Positions 23,090-29,621 of a stretch of 33,349 bases of DNA are shown one piece after another. Made by a program: the position numbers and the translations under genes. How positions within the stretch are numbered: position 1 is the stretch's first letter; the number at the start of each line of letters is the position of its first letter. The notes under the pieces are model-generated. The model made no database searches. It was not told the DNA's origin and worked only from the letters and a program-made list of their open reading frames with translations. The DNA is taken from assembly GCA_964548045.1 (NCBI GenBank), contig CAZJQZ010000008.1, forward strand, positions 1 to 33,349. Reading direction: 5' to 3'. This DNA is from JBGLNL01 sp964548045. Its GTDB lineage: Bacteria > Chloroflexota > Dehalococcoidia > SZUA-161 > SpSt-899.

Positions 23090-23938
23090 ATGGAAATAAA
23101 GAAAGTCGGGGTAGTGGGATGCGGGCTCATGGGTGGTGGGATCGCACAAGTGTGCGCTGAAGCAGGCTACGAAACTGTGGCCCGTGAAATCAACGATGAG
23201 CTTCTCGGAAAGGGTATGAATGCCATCAAGTCCAACTGGAAGAAGAGCGTGGCCAAGGGACGGATGAGTGAAGACGATCAAAATGCGGCACTGGGCCGGT
23301 TTACCGGCACAACAAACATGCAGGATTTCGAAGCATGTGATCTGGTCATAGAAGCAGCAATAGAACAAATGGAACTCAAAAAAGCGATTTTTACGGAATT
23401 GGATAGTATTGTTCCCGACCATGCGATTCTGGCCACCAATACCTCATGCCTTTCGATTATCGAAATCGCCTCAGCGACCAAAAGACCTGAACAAGTCATG
23501 GGCATCCACTTTTTCAATCCGGTTCCGGCCATGAAACTGGTCGAAGTGATCGAGACTATCAGTACCAGTCCGGAGGCGATGGAAACCGGCTGCAAATTCA
23601 GCGAATCGCTCGGCAAGCAGGTTGTCCGGGCAAAAGACAGTCCCGGATTCATCGTGAACCTGCTGTTTATCCCTTTCCTGCTGGATGCGATCCGTGCCTA
23701 TGAGAAAGGTCTTGCCACAAAGGAAGATATCGATGCCGGGGTGAAGCTGGGACTCAACCATCCAATGGGGCCATTGACGCTTACGGATCTGGTGGGATTA
23801 GACACAACCTATCACATTGCATGTGCCATGTACGAAGAAACCGCCGATCCCAAGTATGCCCCACCAGTGCTGCTCAAGCAGATGGTCACTGCCGGATGGA
23901 TGGGCCGGAAATCAGGCAAGGGTTTCTATCAATACTAA
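23090..23938 (+). CDS. 3-hydroxyacyl-CoA (3-hydroxybutyryl-CoA) dehydrogenase
   Basis: A 282-residue NAD(P)-dependent dehydrogenase that oxidises 3-hydroxyacyl-CoA to 3-ketoacyl-CoA or the reverse. The N-terminal dinucleotide site is GVVGCGLMGGGIAQV, the catalytic His is in MGIHFFNPVPAMKLVEVI, and the C-terminal helical domain has NHPMGPLTLTDLVGLD. Length fits the short bacterial Hbd type (about 282). AGGAGG lies 4-7 bases before the ATG. It sits 52 bases after the crotonase gene and 12 before the thiolase gene. Confidence 0.94.
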   Translation: MEIKKVGVVGCGLMGGGIAQVCAEAGYETVAREINDELLGKGMNAIKSNWKKSVAKGRMSEDDQNAALGRFTGTTNMQDFEACDLVIEAAIEQMELKKAIFTELDSIVPDHAILATNTSCLSIIEIASATKRPEQVMGIHFFNPVPAMKLVEVIETISTSPEAMETGCKFSESLGKQVVRAKDSPGFIVNLLFIPFLLDAIRAYEKGLATKEDIDAGVKLGLNHPMGPLTLTDLVGLDTTYHIACAMYEETADPKYAPPVLLKQMVTAGWMGRKSGKGFYQY

Positions 23939-23950
23939 CAGGATGAATTG

Positions 23951-25243
23951 ATGAGCGAACGTGAAGTTGTAATAGTCAGCGGAGCCAGAACTCCAGTTGG
24001 TTCGTTTGGAGGCTCGCTAAAAGAGGTTTCAGCAATCAAGCTGGGCAGTCTGGTCATTCGGGAAGCCGTGACGCGAGCGGGACTGAGACCGGTCACATCA
24101 CCTGACTGGATGAATTGCTGCCCGGATGCCCTGAAGGGTGAAACCCCGGAACTCGAAACCACGAACTATGTGTGGGACGAATCCCTCACGCCGGTTCAGG
24201 TTGACGAAGTCATAATGGGCAACGTACTGCAGGGTGGCCAGGGACAGAACCCGGCCCGTCAGGCAAGTATTTATGCAGGCATGCCCAAAGAGACGTCGGT
24301 TATCACAGTCAACAAAGTTTGTGCTTCAGGGATGAAGGCCATCGGGCTGGGGGCCCAGATAATAAAAGCAGGCGATGCGGATATCATTGTTGCCGGTGGA
24401 ATGGAATCGATGAGCAGTGCTCCATACGTGCTGCCCAAAGCCAGATGGGGTTACCGGATGGACGTGACCAGCAAGGGCGATCTCATGGATATGATGGTGC
24501 TGGACGGTTTGTGGGAGATATTCTACGGGTATCACATGGGCAATACCGCCGAGAACATCGCCGAAAAGTATGGGATCAACCGGGAAGAACAGGATGAAAT
24601 CGGGTTGCTCAGTCATCAGCGGGCAATGGCAGCCATTAAAGCCGGCCTCTTTAAAGACGAAATTATACCGGTGACCATTCCACAGAAAAAGGGTGATCCG
24701 AAAGTGATCGATACCGATGAAAGGCCCATGGAAACCTCGATGGAGAAAATGGCAAAACTCGGTCCGGCGTTTCGAAAGGGCGGCACGGTGACAGCCGGGA
24801 ATGCTTCGGGCATCAATGATGCCGGGGCAGCGGTGGTGCTAATGACCCGCGATAAGGCTCAGGAACTGGGACTGGAACCCTTCGTATCAATCAAGTCTTT
24901 CGCTTCAGCGGGGATCGACCCTGCATACATGGGCTTAGGGCCAATCCCGGCCACCAGAAAAACCCTGAACAAAGCCGGGCTTACCATCAAAGACATGGGG
25001 CTGCTCGAAGTGAATGAAGCCTTTGCATCACAGACGATTGCCTGCATGCGAGAACTTAACATAACAAAAGAGGAAACCAATTTGAACGGCAGCGGGATTT
25101 CCATCGGTCACCCGATTGGCGCCAGCGGTGCCCGGATGATTGTCACCGGAATGTATAACATGCAAAGAAATAACATTCAATATGGATTGATGACGATGTG
25201 TATAGGTGGGGGACAGGGAATGGCAATGATACTGGAAAGATAG
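23951..25243 (+). CDS. Acetyl-CoA C-acyltransferase (thiolase) with an internal insertion
   Basis: A 430-residue thiolase. It cleaves 3-ketoacyl-CoA or condenses two acyl-CoAs. The active-site residues are present: nucleophile C124 (NKVCASG), H387 (GHPIGASG) and C417 (MCIGGGQG). Typical thiolases have about 390 residues; the extra length is a stretch of about 34 residues at roughly 46-80, between RAGL and PVQVDEVIMGN. It is rich in charged residues and Pro and contains a CC pair. The ATG at 23951 has AGGA upstream; an in-frame TTG at 23948 would add one residue. The gene ends the operon and a strong bidirectional terminator follows. Confidence 0.93.
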   Translation: MSEREVVIVSGARTPVGSFGGSLKEVSAIKLGSLVIREAVTRAGLRPVTSPDWMNCCPDALKGETPELETTNYVWDESLTPVQVDEVIMGNVLQGGQGQNPARQASIYAGMPKETSVITVNKVCASGMKAIGLGAQIIKAGDADIIVAGGMESMSSAPYVLPKARWGYRMDVTSKGDLMDMMVLDGLWEIFYGYHMGNTAENIAEKYGINREEQDEIGLLSHQRAMAAIKAGLFKDEIIPVTIPQKKGDPKVIDTDERPMETSMEKMAKLGPAFRKGGTVTAGNASGINDAGAAVVLMTRDKAQELGLEPFVSIKSFASAGIDPAYMGLGPIPATRKTLNKAGLTIKDMGLLEVNEAFASQTIACMRELNITKEETNLNGSGISIGHPIGASGARMIVTGMYNMQRNNIQYGLMTMCIGGGQGMAMILER

Positions 25244-25250
25244 CTAAACT

Positions 25251-25283
25251 AAAAAAGGGCGGGTTTCAAACCCGCCCTTTTTT
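25251..25283. terminator. Bidirectional intrinsic terminator, palindromic repeat copy 4
   Basis: A perfect inverted repeat with 16-bp arms (AAAAAAGGGCGGGTTT and its complement) around a single C, ending in an A-run on one side and a T-run on the other. It terminates both the thiolase operon (+) and the small Cys-rich gene (-), whose stop codon (25285-25283) overlaps the last base of the stem. The core (GGGCGGGTTT...AAACCCGCCC) is a variant of the repeats at 3396 and 23040. Confidence 0.9.
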
Positions 25284-25444
25284 TATGTACCTCGTTTTTC
25301 ATAGTCTTTGCAATGTGTGGCATTGGGCCGAGCCGGATTGTGGCAGGCGCTGCGCCAATCCCACTTGCAGGTATCACAAAGGATTTCATCTTTAATCCCC
25401 AGGAAATCCTTGATCTTCTGCTTAAATCTTCTAAGAAAACCCAT
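25283..25444 (-). CDS. Small Cys-rich protein, 53 residues, unknown function
   Basis: A 53-residue protein with a basic amphipathic N-terminus (MGFLRRFKQKIKDFLGIKDE), followed by C23-x2-C26, C34 and C45 in a C-terminal CDTCKWDWRSAC...HCKDYE arrangement that could bind zinc or an iron-sulfur cluster. The start lies four bases after the TAG of the upstream unknown gene, so it is probably translated by coupling. It ends at the bidirectional terminator. The coding call rests on the tight spacing, the Cys pattern and the stop at the terminator. Confidence 0.6.
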   Translation of the reverse strand: MGFLRRFKQKIKDFLGIKDEILCDTCKWDWRSACHNPARPNATHCKDYEKRGT

Positions 25445-25448
25445 TGCT

Positions 25449-25901
25449 CTACCAGAATTTTGGCAAATCCAGATCGAACTTCTTTTCCGCCTCGGCAATC
25501 GCAACTTTGAAAGCTTCGCGCTGAAGCGGCTGGAGCGGACCCATCTTGGCGAAATCCATAGGGTCTTTTACGAATCGAACTTTGCCTGCCTGAACCTGTT
25601 CGAGAAAGCTGCAATTCTCATCTCCCAGCATTTGGATACCCAACGCATACGAATCATATTCGATGATAGCTTTACCTTCACCTTCAAAGAAATAGAGTGT
25701 GCCATCGTCACTGTATCCATAGCTGAAATAGCCCTTGCCTCCCGGCGCATCCGGGACACGTTCTGTAAAAGTGTCGCCAGGCAAGCCTGCCTCTAAAAAC
25801 TTATCCTTATAGTGATCATTAAGATAGTCGCACCAGACCTGGTGCCAGTAATCATAAGCCTCAACCGGGGTATCGGCAGGGTTATCAATCTTTTTGGTCA
25901 T
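25449..25901 (-). CDS. Unknown 150-residue soluble protein
   Basis: Not recognised. The protein is acidic, with an aromatic-rich N-terminal half (DYWHQVWCDYLNDHYKDKF), a beta region (GYFSYGYSDDGTLYFFEGEG) and a C-terminal helical end (LQREAFKVAIAEAEKKFDL). The general layout (beta sheet then helix, with GKVRFVKDPMDFAKM) could suit an SCP-2-like fold, but I would not name it. The ATG at 25901 has GAGAGGAG about 6 bases upstream. The frame is open further upstream, but without a ribosome site. It heads a two-gene unit with the 53-residue Cys-rich gene, and an AT-rich region (25935-25990) with TATAAT-like boxes lies upstream. Confidence 0.7.
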   Translation of the reverse strand: MTKKIDNPADTPVEAYDYWHQVWCDYLNDHYKDKFLEAGLPGDTFTERVPDAPGGKGYFSYGYSDDGTLYFFEGEGKAIIEYDSYALGIQMLGDENCSFLEQVQAGKVRFVKDPMDFAKMGPLQPLQREAFKVAIAEAEKKFDLDLPKFW

Positions 25902-26024
25902 TTCTGCTCCTCTCTTTAATCTGACATTATTGGGTCGCACTATAATTATTATGTAAATTATAGTAGTGGTTAATTAGTAGACATAACGCACATTACCCTA
26001 TCGGGCAACTTTTTCAAAATGACT

Positions 26025-26041
26025 GATGCCATTATGGCATC
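26025..26041 (-). terminator. Candidate terminator hairpin of ssrA
   Basis: GATGCCAT and ATGGCATC are complementary around a single base, 19 bases after the tmRNA 3' end. On the minus strand only a short TTTT follows, so it is a weak intrinsic terminator or a processing hairpin. Confidence 0.4.
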
Positions 26042-26059
26042 TCACTCTGGTTGTACTTT

Positions 26060-26412
26060 TGGTGGAGACGGGGGAGAGTTGAACTCCCCGTCCAGAAGAA
26101 ACCCGCCCGGGATATCCTACAAGCTTAGCCAGTCTATTATCTTACCTGAAATGCCCTCAACCGGCAGAGTGCTTAACAGGTCAGGCGATTAAGCTTAGGC
26201 CTTCCCTATCACCATCCGGATTGCCGCACCCCGGCATTTCGTCGTCCAGACCCACCCGCCAGGGAGAGGTGAGAATGAACGTGGCCTAAACTAAATTAGG
26301 CCGCAACTAATTGGCGTTCGCCAGTTATCTTGGTTCCACCGTTTAACGAGTTGATGGAATCTCGGCCTGCAATCCCGAACGCTAACTTCCCCTGTCGAAG
26401 CCACTCGTCCCC
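26060..26412 (-). ncRNA. ssrA: tmRNA (transfer-messenger RNA)
   Basis: A 353-base tmRNA that rescues stalled ribosomes with SmpB. The 5' end GGGGACG pairs with CGTCTCC before the encoded ACCA 3' end, and a T-arm-like GGGGAGTTCAACTCTCCCC segment lies near the 3' end. The tag reading frame (26322-26296) encodes GERQLVAA followed by TAA. The stop lies in a stem (GGCCTAA pairing with TTAGGCC), as in other tmRNAs. The tag starts with Gly rather than the usual Ala. It lies 17 bases after the smpB stop on the same strand. Confidence 0.95.
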
Positions 26413-26429
26413 ATATTCAATTTTTAAAG

Positions 26430-26888
26430 TCAACGCTTGCCCGATTTAACCGCTTTCTCCATCTCGCGGTCCGTCTCGCGTTTGATCACGGACTTTCGCT
26501 TATCGTGAAGCTTCTTGCCTTTAGCTACCCCGATTTCCACTTTGGCGCGTCCGTTTTTAAGATACATTTTGAGCGGAACCAAAGTCAAGCCTTTTCGCTC
26601 CACAGCAGCGCTCAATATCCGGAGTTCCTTTTTGTGAATCAACAACTTGCGCGGCCTGATGGGATCATGATTGTAACGATTACCCTCTTTGTACTGAGCG
26701 ACATGGGCATTCATCAGCCAGAGTTCGCCATTCTGAGGCCGGGCATAAGCATCACGGATGTTCACCTTTCCTTGGCGAATCGATTTGATTTCGGTGCCCG
26801 TCAAAACCAGGCCTGCTTCGATGGTATCCTCTATCAGGTAATCGTGGAAGGCTTTTCGGTTGTTGGTGATGATTTTATCACCCTTCAT
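26430..26888 (-). CDS. smpB: SsrA-binding protein SmpB
   Basis: A 152-residue SmpB, the partner that delivers tmRNA to stalled ribosomes. It shows the family start (IITNNRKAFHDYLIEDTIEAGLVLTGTEIKSIRQGKVNIRD region), the NGRAKVEIGVAKGKKLHDKR segment and a basic C-terminal tail (KRETDREMEKAVKSGKR) that enters the empty mRNA channel. Length is normal (about 150-160). AGAGGA precedes the ATG. It is directly upstream of ssrA, a common arrangement. An inverted repeat CACTTG/CAAGTG and a TTGACA lie just upstream, near the end of the flavoprotein gene. Confidence 0.96.
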   Translation of the reverse strand: MKGDKIITNNRKAFHDYLIEDTIEAGLVLTGTEIKSIRQGKVNIRDAYARPQNGELWLMNAHVAQYKEGNRYNHDPIRPRKLLIHKKELRILSAAVERKGLTLVPLKMYLKNGRAKVEIGVAKGKKLHDKRKSVIKRETDREMEKAVKSGKR

Positions 26889-26916
26889 GAATAATCCTCT
26901 ACACTTGCATTTAACG

Positions 26917-27570
26917 TTATGTCAAGTGCAATGATTCCTTACCGGCCTTCACGATACGCGAGATTGTGAGCGCCCTGTTTACCACCATGCCAGTGGTACT
27001 CAGCCCCCATTCATCTTTGAGAACATGTAATTTATCATGCGAATCAAACTCGCCCGTCCCGTGGGTGCTCGAAACAGCCGCTGCTCCAAAGGGAGACATG
27101 TGCGCTCCGGAAGGCAAAATATCCAGCATCAGGAAAGCCTCGGTAATGCACATCAATGCCGTTTCCACTCCCGCATTGCGGCCCCAAGTCACAGCAAAGG
27201 CAGCGCCTGTTTTATCGGCAAGACAATTTTCATAGACATTGCCAAACTCAATGCAGCGGATTCTGTCCAGGAAATTCGCCAGTGGTCCCGTCATTCTGCC
27301 CAGATAGACTGGCGTTGCCACAAATAAAATATCGGCATCCATTACCGGTTTGTAAAGCTGGTCCATGTCGTCATTCAAGCTGCAGAACTTATCTTCTTTT
27401 TGCTTTGAAAGACACCAGTTGCAATGAGTACAATCCTCAATTTCTTTATCGGCCAGAGTTACCAACTGAGTTTCGGCCCCCTCTTTGCTTGCTAATTGTA
27501 ATGCGTATTTAAGCAATTCCTCGGTGTTCCCACCGCGGACGAGGCTTCCACAAATTCCAAGCACTTTCAC
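26917..27570 (-). CDS. Iron-sulfur flavoprotein (NADPH-dependent FMN reductase family)
   Basis: A 217-residue flavodoxin-fold protein. The N-terminal MKVLGICGSLVRGGNTEELL is the FMN phosphate loop, and C47-x2-C50-x2-C53-x8-C62 matches the [4Fe-4S] motif of archaeal and bacterial iron-sulfur flavoproteins. Such proteins are electron carriers with an unsettled role. FATPVYLGRMTGPLANFLDR is another family signature. The GTG at 27570 follows the rsmE stop by one base and has GGGGAG about 7 bases upstream, so it is translationally coupled; ATGs at 27591 and 27597 inside rsmE are in-frame alternatives. It lies between rsmE and smpB. Confidence 0.88.
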   Translation of the reverse strand: MKVLGICGSLVRGGNTEELLKYALQLASKEGAETQLVTLADKEIEDCTHCNWCLSKQKEDKFCSLNDDMDQLYKPVMDADILFVATPVYLGRMTGPLANFLDRIRCIEFGNVYENCLADKTGAAFAVTWGRNAGVETALMCITEAFLMLDILPSGAHMSPFGAAAVSSTHGTGEFDSHDKLHVLKDEWGLSTTGMVVNRALTISRIVKAGKESLHLT

Positions 27571-27571
27571 T

Positions 27572-28300
27572 TTAACTCCCCATTTCCCCATTTTCATAAC
27601 CGATAATGGAAGCAACCACCATCCCCGCCGTCTCAGCGCGAAGTATACGTTTCCCCAGAGTGATCGGTATGATACCATAACTCCGTGCCAGTTCGATTTC
27701 ATCGCCAGTGAACCCGCCTTCTGGACCGATGAAGATGTTCACTTTGTTTGCCTTCCCTGCCTTGCTCATCGCAGACCTGATCCCTAATTCAGATGATTCT
27801 TCCCAGGGCATCAGTGAAACGCCGTCGGCTCTCTCACAGGCCTGTGAAAAATCGATCATCGGTTCGAGAACAGGGATTTTCCCCCGTCTCGATTGCTCCG
27901 CCGATTCCAGAACAATCTTTCTCCAGCGATTCTCCCGGTTATTACCGGGAATCCTTGCTATTGAACGATGACAAATCATCGGAACAAATCTCGTCACACC
28001 GATCTCGGTGCACTTCTGCAGGACAATATCCAACTTGCCGCCTTTAAGCATCGATTGATACAGTGTTATCTCAACAGTCGGCTCGCCGGAACTCAGGCGT
28101 TTTTCCACTATCTTGCCAGTTACCTGTTTAACTGTTATGTCAACCAGCGTGATCTCATATTCAGATCCGCTGTTATCAAGCACGACTATTCGGTCGCCGT
28201 ATTTGAGCCGAAGCACACTTCGCATCTGATGTGCCTGTTCCCCGATAATGATGACTTCACTTTGACTGATCCATTCGGGGGGGATAAAAAAACGATGCAT
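27572..28300 (-). CDS. rsmE: 16S rRNA (uracil1498-N3)-methyltransferase
   Basis: A 242-residue SPOUT methyltransferase that methylates U1498 of 16S rRNA with S-adenosylmethionine. It has an N-terminal PUA-like part (MHRFFIPPEWI...) and the knotted C-terminal domain with IFIGPEGGFTGDEIELA and LGKRILRAETAGMVVASII, the cofactor-binding signature. Length is typical (about 240-250). It starts 49 bases after dnaJ, a pairing common in bacteria, where prmA often lies between them (absent here). Its stop is one base before the GTG of the flavoprotein gene. Confidence 0.95.
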   Translation of the reverse strand: MHRFFIPPEWISQSEVIIIGEQAHQMRSVLRLKYGDRIVVLDNSGSEYEITLVDITVKQVTGKIVEKRLSSGEPTVEITLYQSMLKGGKLDIVLQKCTEIGVTRFVPMICHRSIARIPGNNRENRWRKIVLESAEQSRRGKIPVLEPMIDFSQACERADGVSLMPWEESSELGIRSAMSKAGKANKVNIFIGPEGGFTGDEIELARSYGIIPITLGKRILRAETAGMVVASIIGYENGEMGS

Positions 28301-28349
28301 CGCATCAACCTCCGATTTGAGACTTGTACTCAGGCATAAAGGTCAGTTG

Positions 28350-29471
28350 TCACCTGCTACCGAAGGACCCCTTCATCCGGCCAAAAAAACCTTTATCCTC
28401 ATCAGGTAGAACTGCTGGCTCCATTATCTCAGCCAGTTTGCGGAAAAGTTGTTTTTGTTCTTTATCCAGTTGAGTCGGGCTAACCACATGCACTATTACT
28501 ATCTGATCTCCTCGCCCCGACCTGCGAAGATGAGCAGCCCCCTTGCCTTTAAGCCGAAATATCCTGCCATTCTGAACCCCGGCCGGAATCTTGATTGCGT
28601 GATTCCCCTCCAGAGTCGGGACATCCACTTCGCCACCCAAAGCAGCTTGTGCAAAGTTTAAAGGAAGGTCATAGACTATGTCCTCTCCATCGCGATAAAG
28701 TACTCCGTGCGGCATGACAGAAATTGAAACCAGCAGGTTCCCCGGCGGGCCACCCCCAAAGCCTCTGCCCCCTTCCCCTGTTATACGAATTGTATTACCA
28801 TCATCGAGACCACCCGGTATTTTGACCGAAATCTTGCGCAGCTGCTGTTCTCGGCCTGTTCCGTTGCATTGCCGGCATGGATTGGTAATAATCGTCCCGC
28901 GTCCGCTGCACTGTGGGCAGGTAGTTATATTGGTAAAATGCCCGAAAATGCCCTGTTGAGTACGGCGCACCTCACCAGCTCCGCCGCAATTGGGGCACTT
29001 CTCCGGATTTGAACCCGGCTCACTGCCAGTTCCATAGCACACTGAACACGGTTCTACGCGTTCTATCTCCAGTTCCCGATCACAGCCAAAGGCAGCTTCC
29101 TCAAAGGAAATTTCCATCTGGACATGCAAATCTGCGCCCCGTTCTGCAGTTGAGCGATGTCCCCGGGTAGCGCCCCCAAAAAATGCATCGAAGATATCTC
29201 CGAATCCGCCAAAATCAACACCATCAAAACCACGGGCAAATCCGCCATCAGCCCCTACATGTCCAAAGCGATCATAGTTAGCCCGTTTCCCCGGATCGCT
29301 CAGCACCTCATAAGCCTCATTGACTTCCTTGAATTTAGCTTCGGCTTCCTTGTCCTTATTTCTATCAGGATGAAACTGAAACGCCAGCTTCCGATAGGAC
29401 TTTTTGATATCCTCATCAGTGAACTGACGTTTCAAGCCCAAAACTTCGTAATAATCACGCTTGTTTGACAT
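28350..29471 (-). CDS. dnaJ: Chaperone protein DnaJ
   Basis: A full-length 373-residue type I DnaJ. The J domain (about 1-70) has HPD at 34-36, then a Gly/Phe-rich linker (about 75-110). The zinc region has four CxxCxGxG repeats (CSVCYGTG, CPNCGGAG, CPQCSGRG, CRQCNGTG), followed by two C-terminal substrate domains (about 210-350) with EGNHAIKIPAGVQNGRIFRLKGKG. It activates DnaK and binds unfolded protein. No CIRCE lies upstream; the promoter is a sigma-70 type. It heads a transcript with rsmE, and possibly the flavoprotein, smpB and ssrA genes. GGAG is 11 bases before the ATG. Confidence 0.97.
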   Translation of the reverse strand: MSNKRDYYEVLGLKRQFTDEDIKKSYRKLAFQFHPDRNKDKEAEAKFKEVNEAYEVLSDPGKRANYDRFGHVGADGGFARGFDGVDFGGFGDIFDAFFGGATRGHRSTAERGADLHVQMEISFEEAAFGCDRELEIERVEPCSVCYGTGSEPGSNPEKCPNCGGAGEVRRTQQGIFGHFTNITTCPQCSGRGTIITNPCRQCNGTGREQQLRKISVKIPGGLDDGNTIRITGEGGRGFGGGPPGNLLVSISVMPHGVLYRDGEDIVYDLPLNFAQAALGGEVDVPTLEGNHAIKIPAGVQNGRIFRLKGKGAAHLRRSGRGDQIVIVHVVSPTQLDKEQKQLFRKLAEIMEPAVLPDEDKGFFGRMKGSFGSR

Positions 29472-29505
29472 AGTTTTACAACTCCAATTTATGGCCCAAT
29501 CTTAT

Positions 29506-29534
29506 ATTATATCCCTTCTGATAATGTGGAACAA
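29506..29534 (-). promoter_or_regulatory. Sigma-70 promoter of the dnaJ operon
   Basis: On the minus strand, TTGTTC (29534-29529) and a perfect TATAAT (29511-29506) are separated by 17 bases. Transcription would start near 29499, about 28 bases before the ATG at 29471. Confidence 0.65.
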
Positions 29535-29621
29535 GGTATGACGAACAGAGAATCCGTAGTATATGTGTACCAGGGCAGGAGAATTGCCGCGCACGGCCCG
29601 ATCAGTGATGCCGCACCGGCC

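Noticed and set aside
26405..26433. Dedicated ssrA promoter from TTGACT at the smpB stop
   Set aside because: A -10 box at normal spacing would fall inside the mature tmRNA. Co-transcription with smpB and processing is more likely.
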